Assembly (NCBI GenBank): GCA_945867285.1
Contig: CAMBHX010000065.1
Coordinates: forward strand, 1 to 9,032
Direction: 5' to 3'
DNA from: Sulfuricurvum sp. IAE1
GTDB lineage: Bacteria > Campylobacterota > Campylobacteria > Campylobacterales > Sulfurimonadaceae
DNA length: 9,032 bases
The notes under the pieces: generated by a model
Databases searched by the model: none
What the model was told of the DNA's origin: nothing
Seen by the model: only the letters and a program-made list of their open reading frames with translations
Shown here: one piece after another, positions 1 to 6,207 of the stretch
How the letters are laid out: each line of letters begins with the position of its first letter
Numbering within the stretch: the first letter of the stretch is position 1
Translations under genes and position numbers: made by a program

Positions 1-78
1 AAGAGAGGCGAGTAGTGCAATCATCAATCCTGCTGCAAACGCACGTTGCATAAAAGGATAGCTAAATATTTCAATCAT
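1..78 (-). CDS. Metal ABC transporter permease (ZnuB/MntB type), N-terminal fragment
   Basis: Only the first 26 codons lie in the window; the gene runs off the left edge. The ATG is at 76-78 on the minus strand, with an AGGGA-like ribosome binding site six bases upstream. The peptide begins MIEIFSYPFMQRAFAAGLMI and continues ALLASL. A short amphipathic start with PFMQRA followed by the first hydrophobic helix is typical of ABC-3 family permeases, which form the membrane channel of zinc and manganese importers. It lies downstream of the cognate binding-protein and ATPase genes in the same direction, so it should be the third gene of that operon, separated from the ATPase gene by a hairpin repeat. 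The family call rests on a short peptide plus strong context; metal specificity cannot be read from it. Confidence 0.82.
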   Translation of the reverse strand, partial: MIEIFSYPFMQRAFAAGLMIALLASL

Positions 79-102
79 ACTGCGTCCCTACCATTTATTT
101 AA

Positions 103-182
103 AACGCCAATGGAATAAAATCCCATTGACTACGCCAGCCGCTAAGGCACTAAAGCTTGCCTCTTGCGAGGCAGATTTACTA
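103..182. repeat. Dispersed palindromic repeat, copy 1 (ATPase-permease gap)
   Basis: Two hairpins separated by CTACGC (130-135). Hairpin one has stem CAATGG (108-113) and CCATTG (123-128) around loop AATAAAATC (114-122). Hairpin two has stem TGCCTC (158-163) and GAGGCA (168-173) around TTGC. Bases 103-135 align with copy 3 at 8853-8887, and 150-183 align with copy 2 at 5176-5208. The element fills nearly all of the gap; its right end includes the stop codon of the ATPase gene. There is no T-tract, so it is not an ordinary terminator. It could act at RNA level between the two cistrons, or be a REP/MITE-like element that tolerates such gaps. Confidence 0.7.
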
Positions 183-941
183 ATGGTTATGGTGAACGAC
201 ATGGGCTGGTGTTCCATAAAGTTTACTAATTTCGCCGCATCCTACGTGGGCATTGGGGCTATGAGATGTCATCAGCGTTTGATTGACAAAAAAGAGGCGT
301 GTGATATCATCTGCAATCACCCCAACATCGTGGGTAATAAAGAGTATGGCAATTTTTTTCGTACAATTTAGATGACGTAAAAGCTCGTAAAAACGATGTT
401 GTGACTCGACATCAACACCCGTATTGGGCTCATCAACGATTAGAACTTCTGGGCGTGATGCCAATGCTCGTGCAATCATCACCCTCTGACGCTGTCCACC
501 TGAAAGATGACCAATAAGGTTGTTACGTAAATCAGTAACCCCCATTTGCTCCATCGCTTCTTCTATGGCTGCTACGTCCTCTTGTGATTCTGCGCCAAAA
601 ATACCTCTTTTGGCATATCTCCCCATCGCCACCACTTCACGGACCGTTGCAGGAAATGAGCCATCCACCAAGGCAGAGCGTTGCGGAACATATCCGATAC
701 GGTCACGTTCTCGAAATTTGGACTGCTCTATGCCAAACAACTTGATACTTCCAGAGGTGGGTTTTTCCAAACCCATCAAAAGGCGTATAAGGGTAGTCTT
801 ACCTCCGCCATTTGGTCCAATAATGGCACAATATTCCCCTTGTAAAATCGTGAGGTTAATCGATTTAAGAACCTCATTATCCCCTCTGGTAAAAAAGAGA
901 TTTCGTATCTCAAAAAGACTGGGAGAAAATTTCAATGACAC
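180..941 (-). CDS. znuC: Metal ABC transporter ATP-binding protein (ZnuC type)
   Basis: Cytoplasmic ATPase that powers import through the neighbouring permease. In the 253 residues I see Walker A GPNGGGKTT (42-50), Q-loop VPQR (85-88), signature LSGGQ (146-150), Walker B VLIVDEP (166-172) with catalytic E171, and the switch histidine H204 in ITHD. All catalytic parts are intact and the length is normal. EPNTGVD replaces the more common EPTTGVD after Walker B. The C-terminus ends HVVHHNH, a histidine-rich tail that could touch metal (inference). The GTG start at 939-941 overlaps the 3' end of the binding-protein gene. A GGAG (941-944 on the minus strand) overlaps that GTG but lies five bases before a TTG at 933-935, so the true start may be two codons later. 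Zinc versus manganese is undecided. Confidence 0.9.
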   Translation of the reverse strand: MSLKFSPSLFEIRNLFFTRGDNEVLKSINLTILQGEYCAIIGPNGGGKTTLIRLLMGLEKPTSGSIKLFGIEQSKFRERDRIGYVPQRSALVDGSFPATVREVVAMGRYAKRGIFGAESQEDVAAIEEAMEQMGVTDLRNNLIGHLSGGQRQRVMIARALASRPEVLIVDEPNTGVDVESQHRFYELLRHLNCTKKIAILFITHDVGVIADDITRLFFVNQTLMTSHSPNAHVGCGEISKLYGTPAHVVHHNH

Positions 942-1840
942 TCCATAGCACTGCGTAATTTAACTAAATTATTTCCCATAATAGAAATATACGTCTCATT
1001 GTTGTCAAATTCACTTTGTGTGATGTTTTCAAGTGGTTGCAAGCTTTTAGCATGAGCGCCACTGGATTTGGCAATGGTTTGCGCTACATTATCATCAATA
1101 AGCTCTTCAAAAAATATCGTACTGATCTTCTCTTTTTGCATCAGGGTACTAATTTCGACCATTTTTTTGGCGCTGGGTTGTTCGTCGCTGGAGAGTCCAA
1201 TGATCGAGATATTTTTGAGATTGTTAGCATACGCCAAATAGCCAAATGCATTGTGATTGGTCACTAATGTTCGATTTTTACACTCTTTTAGCCCTATTTC
1301 ATACTGCTGTTTTAGTTTTTGCAAACTCTCTATATAACGATAAGCATTCGCCTCATAAACCGTTCGATTTTTAGGTGACAGAGTCGAAAACTGACGCTGG
1401 ATTTCTCGGGTCATTTCTATCATGTTATCAATACTAAGCCAATAATGGGGATCGTTATCCAACAATCCTACATGTTCACTCATATCCACCATGACAACCT
1501 GCGAGGGAAGAGTGTTTTTGAGGTTTTCCACCCACCCCTCAAATCCTGCTCCATTGATGAAAAAAATCGACGCTTTTGAAAAAGTAGCAATATCTGATGG
1601 AGTTGGGGAATATGCGTGGGGGTCACTGCCTAGCGGAACGACGGTTTTGATTTCCACGGTATCACTGGCAATATTGCGAGCAATATCATACAATGCGAAC
1701 GTACTCACCACTACAATAGGTTTTTGCGCTACAGAGGGCTTCATCGTCATTGAAAACATCATATAAAAGCCAACAAATGCTCCCCCGATAGCAACCAAAA
1801 AAGCAAGTGCTTTTTTTTGTTTTGGGCAAATCTTACACAT
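932..1840 (-). CDS. znuA: Metal ABC transporter substrate-binding protein (ZnuA-like, cluster A-I)
   Basis: Extracytoplasmic receptor that captures a divalent metal and delivers it to the permease. The 302 residues carry the expected ligand histidines: H75 in GSDPHAYSP, H132 in NDPHYWLS and H196 in TNHNAFGYLA. Three histidines favour a ZnuA-like zinc site, since manganese-type members often have glutamate at the third position. The long His/Asp-rich loop of many ZnuA proteins, normally just before DPHYWL, is absent. A single hydrophobic segment (about 11-30) follows MCKICPKQKK; I see no lipobox, so it may be a signal anchor or a poorly defined signal peptide. The CxxC pair at C2 and C5 would sit in the cytoplasm. 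The ATG at 1838-1840 has AAGGAG six bases upstream. It is the first gene of the operon and is divergent from secG. Confidence 0.87.
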   Translation of the reverse strand: MCKICPKQKKALAFLVAIGGAFVGFYMMFSMTMKPSVAQKPIVVVSTFALYDIARNIASDTVEIKTVVPLGSDPHAYSPTPSDIATFSKASIFFINGAGFEGWVENLKNTLPSQVVMVDMSEHVGLLDNDPHYWLSIDNMIEMTREIQRQFSTLSPKNRTVYEANAYRYIESLQKLKQQYEIGLKECKNRTLVTNHNAFGYLAYANNLKNISIIGLSSDEQPSAKKMVEISTLMQKEKISTIFFEELIDDNVAQTIAKSSGAHAKSLQPLENITQSEFDNNETYISIMGNNLVKLRSAMECH

Positions 1841-1865
1841 TGCACTCTCCTTAAAATTGTCCCTT

Positions 1866-1871
1866 ATTTTA
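1866..1871 (-). promoter_or_regulatory. Candidate -10 element for the metal-transport operon
   Basis: On the minus strand TAAAAT (1871-1866) lies 25 bases before the binding-protein ATG, giving a short leader. An imperfect dyad TTGT (1857-1860) and ACAA (1874-1877) brackets it, a place where a metal-responsive Fur/Zur-type repressor could bind, but it does not match a box that I know. No -35 is evident, which is common for vegetative promoters in Campylobacterota. Confidence 0.3.
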
Positions 1872-1886
1872 TCACAAGTGAGCTTA

Positions 1887-1895
1887 TGCTATAAT
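1887..1895 (+). promoter_or_regulatory. Extended -10 promoter of the secG operon
   Basis: TGCTATAAT (1887-1895) is a consensus TATAAT hexamer with the TGN extension, 30 bases before the secG ATG. The preceding DNA has A/T runs but no good -35. It faces the candidate metal-transport promoter, whose -10 lies about 18 bases away, so the two divergent promoters probably compete or are co-regulated. Confidence 0.6.
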
Positions 1896-1925
1896 CGCGA
1901 ACTTTTACTACTTTTAAGGATTACA

Positions 1926-2243
1926 ATGACAAGCATTTTATTTTTTGTACAAGCGGGTTTGGTCGTCATGATCGTCATCGCTGTGTTATTACAAAAAAGC
2001 TCTAGTATCGGATTGGGCGCTTATAGCGGTACCAACGAGTCCGTTTTTGGTGCTAAAGGCCCTGCAGGATTTTTGACCAAAGTGACGTTTGCTTTAGGCT
2101 TTTTGTTTTTAGTCAATACAATTACTTTGGGCTATTTATATGCCCAACAAAAAAACGATTCTGTTACCGACGCATTGGTCGAGAAAAACAACATCGTTGC
2201 CCCTACTATCAATGTCGTAAGCGACATCAATACTACTAAATAA
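1926..2243 (+). CDS. secG: Preprotein translocase subunit SecG
   Basis: Small inner-membrane subunit of the SecYEG channel that assists SecA-driven export. The protein has 105 residues with two membrane segments (about 4-22 and 52-73) joined by the family's conserved cytoplasmic stretch: LLQKSSSIGLGAYSG, then FGAKGPAGFLTKVT (41-54). The start is ATG 1926, because AAGGA lies five bases upstream and a membrane helix begins at once; an in-frame extension back to 1857 has no ribosome binding site and would cross the promoter. The C-terminal tail after residue 75 is polar and family-variable. It is the first gene of the operon and ends 10 bases before frr. Confidence 0.95.
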   Translation: MTSILFFVQAGLVVMIVIAVLLQKSSSIGLGAYSGTNESVFGAKGPAGFLTKVTFALGFLFLVNTITLGYLYAQQKNDSVTDALVEKNNIVAPTINVVSDINTTK

Positions 2244-2253
2244 GGAATGCTCA

Positions 2254-2811
2254 ATGCTCAATGAAGTTTATGATTTTTGTGAAGAGAAAATGCAAGGTTC
2301 TGCGGATCATTTGCTGGTCAATTTTCGCACCCTTCGAACAGGGCGTGTAACCACCAAGATCCTCGACAATGTCCGTGTTGACAACTATGGCTCAATGACT
2401 CCTATCGACCAAGCAGCAAGCGTAATCGCAACCGATGCTACGACAATCACTATCTCTCCATGGGATAAATCAATGCTTAATGTCATCGAAAAAGCGATCA
2501 TGAAAGCAGATATCGGCGTTAACCCTAACAATAATGGAAGCGAAATCAAACTCTTTTTTCCTCCTATGACCGTTGATCAACGTCAAGAAACGGCGAAAAA
2601 AGCCAAAGGGATGGCGGACGATGCCAAAGTAGCAGTTCGAAATGACCGTAAAAAAGCTAATGACAAAATCAAAGTACTCGAAAAAGACAAGCTTTGTACG
2701 GCTGATGAATCTAAAGCAGCTCAAGACAAAGTTCAAAAAATTACCGATAAATATATCGCCAAAATCGATGACTCGCTCAAAAGCAAAGAGCAAGACATCC
2801 TCACGGTATAA
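2254..2811 (+). CDS. frr: Ribosome recycling factor
   Basis: Cytoplasmic factor that works with EF-G to split post-termination ribosomes. It has 185 residues, the standard length. Domain I helices occupy about 1-29 and 107-185; domain II lies between. Recognisable motifs are NFRTLRTGR (23-31), TISPWDKSM (66-74), IGVNPNNNGSEIKL (87-100) with the following FFPPMT, and the lysine-rich segment QRQETAKKAKGMADDAKVAVRN (109-130). AAGGA, overlapping the secG stop codon, sits seven bases before the ATG, so the two genes are tightly linked. pyrE starts four bases after its stop. Nothing unusual is seen. Confidence 0.97.
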   Translation: MLNEVYDFCEEKMQGSADHLLVNFRTLRTGRVTTKILDNVRVDNYGSMTPIDQAASVIATDATTITISPWDKSMLNVIEKAIMKADIGVNPNNNGSEIKLFFPPMTVDQRQETAKKAKGMADDAKVAVRNDRKKANDKIKVLEKDKLCTADESKAAQDKVQKITDKYIAKIDDSLKSKEQDILTV

Positions 2812-2815
2812 CATC

Positions 2816-3424
2816 ATGGATATCAAACAAATCTACCTCGATGCCAGCGCCATGCTCGAAGGGCATTTCAAGCTAAGCTCTGGAAATCACTCTGCTTACT
2901 ATCTCCAATCTGCCAAAGTGCTCGAACAGCCTAAAACTGCGAAGCTGCTAGCCGATGCATTAGCGGTAAATATCCAAAACAGCGGCTTAGAGATTGATAC
3001 TGTCTGTGCACCTGCATTGGGTGGTCTCATCGCTGGATTTGCTCTGGCCACTGCATTGGATAAGCGCTCTATATTTGCGGAACGTGTCAATGGTGAGATG
3101 CAAATCCGACGTGGTTTTGAGATCACTGCGGGCGAGCGTGTTCTCATCTGTGAGGACATCATCACTACCGGTGGCTCAGCAATGGAAGCAGCATCGGCTA
3201 TCGAAGAGCTTGGCGGTATCGTCGTAGGGTTTGCAGCACTGGCTAATCGTGGATTTTGTAAACGTGAGGGATCAGACTTGGAGCGTAAATCATCATGTGC
3301 CTTGCCTCTAAACAAACCATTATTTGCTCTTGCTGATTTTGATTTTGAGATGTATGCGCCAGATAATTGCCCACTGTGTAACGATGGCAGTGTTGCCATT
3401 AAGCCTGGATCAAGGGGAAATTAA
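2816..3424 (+). CDS. pyrE: Orotate phosphoribosyltransferase
   Basis: Converts orotate and PRPP into orotidine monophosphate in de novo pyrimidine synthesis. The 202 residues show the PRPP-binding loop VLICEDIITTGGSAMEA (109-125, with E113 and D114) and the AERVNGEMQIRRGF segment (88-101), typical of the shorter PyrE group rather than the E. coli type. The C-terminal YAPDNCPLCNDG (180-191) has a cysteine pair, with KPGSRG ending the protein; this tail is seen in other members of the subgroup. I chose ATG 2816 because the sequence upstream is frr in another frame and MDIKQIYLDASAMLEGHF is the expected N-terminus. No clear ribosome binding site precedes it, which suggests coupling to termination of frr four bases upstream. 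Confidence 0.96.
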   Translation: MDIKQIYLDASAMLEGHFKLSSGNHSAYYLQSAKVLEQPKTAKLLADALAVNIQNSGLEIDTVCAPALGGLIAGFALATALDKRSIFAERVNGEMQIRRGFEITAGERVLICEDIITTGGSAMEAASAIEELGGIVVGFAALANRGFCKREGSDLERKSSCALPLNKPLFALADFDFEMYAPDNCPLCNDGSVAIKPGSRGN

Positions 3425-3426
3425 CC

Positions 3427-3750
3427 ATGGAAGCAGCGACCGAAGCACCAAAATTTAAACTCGACATGGCTCATCTGCAAAAAGTCCAAAGAACATTGCG
3501 TAAAAGTGGGAATATTTTTCCCAAGGAAACAGCACTTATCGAAACACTTGAAGCCCTCATCATCAAAGCACAAGATGATGAATGTCTCAATGCCTATTAT
3601 TCAATGGGACAATATCTGAAGCAACGTATTAAAGAATTACGTATCCACTTGGATACTCCAATCACAGAAATCGAAGAAATTTATACCGATTTGGATTGGT
3701 CAATAAACTATCTTCAATGGCTTGTTACTGATAAGCCGCAAGAGCAATAA
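3427..3750 (+). CDS. Unrecognised 107-residue helical protein
   Basis: I do not recognise this protein. It is a soluble, mostly helical, charged protein with no signal peptide or membrane segment. Residues 13-30 are basic and amphipathic (MAHLQKVQRTLRKSGN), the middle is rich in leucine, isoleucine and glutamate, and residues 80-100 (TEIEEIYTDLDWSINYLQWL) are acidic and aromatic. It has a single cysteine (C53) and no metal or nucleotide motif. The ATG is two bases after the pyrE stop, with AAGGGGAA in the end of pyrE serving as ribosome binding site, so it is surely co-translated with pyrE. It is the last gene of the operon. Coding is credible from the spacing, codon use and smooth composition; function is unknown. 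Confidence 0.8.
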   Translation: MEAATEAPKFKLDMAHLQKVQRTLRKSGNIFPKETALIETLEALIIKAQDDECLNAYYSMGQYLKQRIKELRIHLDTPITEIEEIYTDLDWSINYLQWLVTDKPQEQ

Positions 3751-3819
3751 GCTCTTATACCCCCATCAAACCTTAAAACATACTAAATATAAAAAACCCT
3801 TAAGGTAACTATAACAAGT

Positions 3820-3829
3820 GTTGTATTAT
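3820..3829 (+). promoter_or_regulatory. Candidate promoter of nifS
   Basis: TATTAT (3824-3829) just after GTTG is the best -10 candidate in the 141-base gap before nifS and would give a leader of roughly 55 bases. A small dyad ACAA-GTG-TTGT (3814-3824) and the palindrome CCTTAAGG (3798-3805) lie immediately upstream. No convincing -35 is present. Rrf2-type Fe-S sensors often control such genes, but I cannot match their site here. Confidence 0.35.
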
Positions 3830-3845
3830 TATCCCAAAAGTTAAA

Positions 3846-3864
3846 TAGGATAAAAATTGTCCTA
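3846..3864. promoter_or_regulatory. Inverted repeat in the nifS leader, possible operator or RNA hairpin
   Basis: TAGGATAA (3846-3853) and TTGTCCTA (3857-3864) are inverted copies around AAA, with one position out of eight that would be a G-U pair in RNA. It lies downstream of the candidate -10 and upstream of the ribosome binding site. That position fits a repressor operator acting as a roadblock, or a transcript hairpin. No T-run follows, so it is not a terminator. Confidence 0.4.
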
Positions 3865-3870
3865 AATAAA

Positions 3871-3888
3871 ACCACCCAACTTGGAGGT
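3871..3888 (+). promoter_or_regulatory. Hairpin masking the nifS ribosome binding site
   Basis: ACCACC (3871-3876) can pair with GGAGGT (3883-3888), the very strong ribosome binding site of nifS, with one internal A-A mismatch and loop CAACTT. The GGAGG core ends four bases before the ATG at 3892. In the paired state the entire site is hidden, so translation could be tuned by a protein or by the inverted repeat just upstream. The stem is short and its stability is only modest. Confidence 0.4.
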
Positions 3889-3891
3889 AAT

Positions 3892-5106
3892 ATGAAAGTT
3901 TATTTAGACAACAACGCGACAACCATGGTAGATCCTGCCGTTGTAGCAGCAATGACTCCATTTTTTAGTGATATCTATGGCAATCCCAACTCATTGCACA
4001 AGTTTGGAACGGCATCTCATCCAGCGATTACCAAAGCGATTAACCAAACGTATAAAGCAATCGGTGCGGGCGATAAGGATGATATTATCTTTACGTCGTG
4101 TGCAACTGAAGCGAATAATTGGGTATTGCAATCAGTATGGATAGATAAAATCCTTAATGGTGACAAGAATCACATTGTTACCACCGAAATCGAGCATCCC
4201 TCTGTTTTATCAACCTGTAAGTTTCTCGAAGAACAAGGGGTAAAAGTCACCTATTTACCCGTCAATGATCAAGGAATTGTGGAAGCGCATACCGTTCGTG
4301 CATTTATCACCGAAAAAACTGCTCTCGTATCTATCATGTGGGCGAATAACGAAACAGGAATGATTTTCCCGATCGCTGAAATTGGTGAAATTTGCCGCGA
4401 GAAGGGGGTATTATTTCATACTGATGGTGTTCAAGCTGTGGGTAAAATACCGGTAAATATGTCGGAAATTCATGTTGATTTTATGTCCATGTCGGCACAT
4501 AAATTCCATGGCCCCAAAGGTATTGGTGCATTATACATCCGTAATTCCCAAGAGCTTAGTCCTCTGATGCATGGTGGAGATCAAATGGGTGGTCGTCGTT
4601 CAGGAACACTCAACGTCCCTTTTATCATAGGAATGGGGGAGGCGCTGGAGCTTGCCACGACCAATATCGAGGAAAAAATGGTTTCGATTCGAGCCAAACG
4701 TGACCGCCTCGAAGATGCCTTGCTAGGTTCGTTGGAAGATGTATTTACCGTTGGAAATCGTGATAATCGCACTCCAAACACAATCCTAATCTCCATCCGT
4801 GGTGTTGAGGGCGAGGGGATGCTGTGGGATCTTAACACGCAACTCATCGGTGCATCAACAGGTTCAGCGTGTGCGTCTGAAGATTTGGAAGCCAACTCCG
4901 TTATGTTGGCAATCGGAGCAGATAATGAGCTGGCACATACGGGGATTCGTTTGAGCTTGAGCCGTTTTACTACCGATGAAGAGATTGACTATGTCATTGA
5001 AAAATTTGAAGCTGCCGTAAAACGTCTACGTGCGATTTCAAGTTCCTATGCCATTGTACAACCAACAGCAGGTGGTGAATCATTGGCGTGCGGGATTCAC
5101 CACTAG
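3892..5106 (+). CDS. nifS: Cysteine desulfurase NifS (class V aminotransferase family)
   Basis: PLP enzyme that takes sulfur from cysteine, releasing alanine, and passes it as a persulfide to the NifU scaffold. In 404 residues I see the N-terminal YLDNNATT (4-11), H102 in EIEHPSV that stacks on the cofactor, WANNETG (150-156), D178 and Q181 in HTDGVQAVGK, the PLP lysine K204 in SAHKFHGPKG, RRSGTLN (235-241), and the catalytic cysteine C327 in STGSACASE. The length and the short active-site loop match the NifS/IscS group. The tail ends ESLACGIHH, a C-terminal Cys/His cluster of unclear meaning. It is followed by nifU after a structured 120-base gap. In Campylobacterota such a pair is the general Fe-S assembly system, so nitrogen fixation need not be implied. 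Confidence 0.97.
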   Translation: MKVYLDNNATTMVDPAVVAAMTPFFSDIYGNPNSLHKFGTASHPAITKAINQTYKAIGAGDKDDIIFTSCATEANNWVLQSVWIDKILNGDKNHIVTTEIEHPSVLSTCKFLEEQGVKVTYLPVNDQGIVEAHTVRAFITEKTALVSIMWANNETGMIFPIAEIGEICREKGVLFHTDGVQAVGKIPVNMSEIHVDFMSMSAHKFHGPKGIGALYIRNSQELSPLMHGGDQMGGRRSGTLNVPFIIGMGEALELATTNIEEKMVSIRAKRDRLEDALLGSLEDVFTVGNRDNRTPNTILISIRGVEGEGMLWDLNTQLIGASTGSACASEDLEANSVMLAIGADNELAHTGIRLSLSRFTTDEEIDYVIEKFEAAVKRLRAISSSYAIVQPTAGGESLACGIHH

Positions 5107-5110
5107 AAAC

Positions 5111-5208
5111 TGGATGTTACACATTAAAACGAATACATCCGTTTTAATGGCAGGGACAAATGTCCCTGCCACCCCCTAAAGCTACGCTCTTCGAGCGAGA
5201 ATTACTAA
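5111..5208. repeat. Hairpin cluster and dispersed repeat, copy 2 (nifS-nifU gap)
   Basis: Three hairpins fill this gap. A: CATTAAAACG (5122-5131) with CGTTTTAATG (5140-5149), perfect, loop AATACATC. B: TGGCAGGGAC (5148-5157) with GTCCCTGCCA (5162-5171), perfect, loop AAAT, abutting A. C: CGCTC (5185-5189) with GAGCG (5193-5197), loop TTC. GGATGT (5112-5117) is also complementary to ACATCC (5135-5140), which covers most of loop A and its first stem base, allowing an alternative fold. Bases 5176-5208 match copy 1 at 150-183, and CTACGC (5182-5187) occurs in all three copies. No T-run follows B, so full termination is unlikely; a role in setting the nifS/nifU ratio or mRNA stability is inference. 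Confidence 0.7.
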
Positions 5209-5226
5209 AATATAGGAGAGACTATT

Positions 5227-6201
5227 ATGGCAAAAAACGATTTATTAGGGGGATCTCTTTGGGATCAATACTCCAACAAAGTAACTACATTGATGAACAA
5301 CCCACAGCACCAAGGGGAAATCACCCAAGAGCAGTGTGACGCAGCAGGGCATAAGCTCATCGTTGCTGATTTTGGAGCAGAGAGTTGTGGCGATGCAGTA
5401 CGATTGTACTGGGAAGTCGATCCTGCAAGCGATACTATCGTAGGATCCAAGTTCAAAAGTTTCGGATGTGGCACCGCTATCGCATCCTCAGACATGATGA
5501 CACAATTGTGTTTGGGCAAAACAGTTCAAGAAGCAGTTAAAATCACTAATATCGACGTAGAGATGGCGCTTCGTGACACTCCAGATGTACCAGCTGTTCC
5601 ACCTCAAAAAATGCACTGTAGTGTCATGGCATACGATGTTATCAAAAAAGCAGCAGGATTATATCTGGGCGTTGATGAAAGCAGCTTTGAGTCTGAAATC
5701 ATCGTCTGTGAATGTGCTCGTGTGAGCTTGGGAACATTGCGTGAAGTTATCAAGCTCAACGACCTCAAAACTGTTGAGCAAATTACTGACTACACCAAAG
5801 CTGGCGGTTTTTGTAAATCGTGTATCAAACCAGGTGGACATGAAGCACGCGAATGGTATCTTGTTGATATTTTAGCCACCGTTCGTCACGAGATGGATGT
5901 GGAAAAAATGCAAAATGCTGCCGATGCTGGAACCAGCGGTGATTTTGAGACCATGACATTGGTACAAAAAATCAAAGCTATCGATGCAGTTATCGACGAT
6001 AGCGTTCGTCAGTTTTTGATCATGGATGGCGGTAATGTTGAGATTATTGATGTTAAAGACTCACCCGACTATATTGATATTTATATCCGTTATTTGGGAG
6101 CTTGTAATGGCTGTGCGAGCTCAAGCACAGGAACACTATACGCTATTGAATCAACACTCAAAGAAAAACTTTCGAGCAAAATTCGAGTCCTACCAATCTA
6201 A
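5227..6201 (+). CDS. nifU: Fe-S cluster assembly scaffold NifU (three-domain)
   Basis: Scaffold on which clusters are built from NifS-derived sulfur and then handed to client proteins. The 324 residues show the full three-domain layout. The IscU-like N-terminal domain has C54 (with D56 in SCGD), C81 in GCGTAIASS and C131 in HCSVMAYD. The central domain, which holds a permanent [2Fe-2S] cluster, has C161 and C163 (CECARVS) and C196 and C199 (GFCKSC). The C-terminal Nfu-like domain has C293 and C296 in GACNGCASSS, preceded by MDGGNVEI. All nine key cysteines expected from the Azotobacter protein are present. AGGAG (5214-5218) lies eight bases before the ATG. The stop is only six bases from that of the convergent PIN-PhoH gene, and no terminator is visible between them. 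Confidence 0.97.
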   Translation: MAKNDLLGGSLWDQYSNKVTTLMNNPQHQGEITQEQCDAAGHKLIVADFGAESCGDAVRLYWEVDPASDTIVGSKFKSFGCGTAIASSDMMTQLCLGKTVQEAVKITNIDVEMALRDTPDVPAVPPQKMHCSVMAYDVIKKAAGLYLGVDESSFESEIIVCECARVSLGTLREVIKLNDLKTVEQITDYTKAGGFCKSCIKPGGHEAREWYLVDILATVRHEMDVEKMQNAADAGTSGDFETMTLVQKIKAIDAVIDDSVRQFLIMDGGNVEIIDVKDSPDYIDIYIRYLGACNGCASSSTGTLYAIESTLKEKLSSKIRVLPI

Positions 6202-6207
6202 TATTGG

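Noticed and set aside
520..948. Open frame of 142 codons on the plus strand opposite the ATPase gene
   Set aside because: It is the antisense shadow of a gene with all ABC motifs and resembles no protein.
1857..1925. N-terminal extension of SecG from an upstream in-frame start
   Set aside because: It has no ribosome binding site, crosses the extended -10 promoter, and would add residues not typical of SecG.
2470..2826. Open frame of 118 codons on the minus strand opposite frr
   Set aside because: It is phenylalanine-rich and antisense to lysine-rich frr coding sequence; a typical shadow.
3740..3756. Hairpin AAGAGC/GCTCTT across the stop codon of the 107-residue gene, as a terminator
   Set aside because: The stem has only six pairs and is followed by ATACCCCC, not a T-run; too weak to call.
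5148..5171. Strong hairpin after nifS as an intrinsic terminator
   Set aside because: It is followed by CCCCCTAAAG with no T-tract, and nifU downstream has no good promoter of its own.
3892..6201. Part of a nitrogen-fixation cluster
   Set aside because: No nitrogenase or accessory nif gene is visible; NifS/NifU serve general Fe-S assembly in Campylobacterota.
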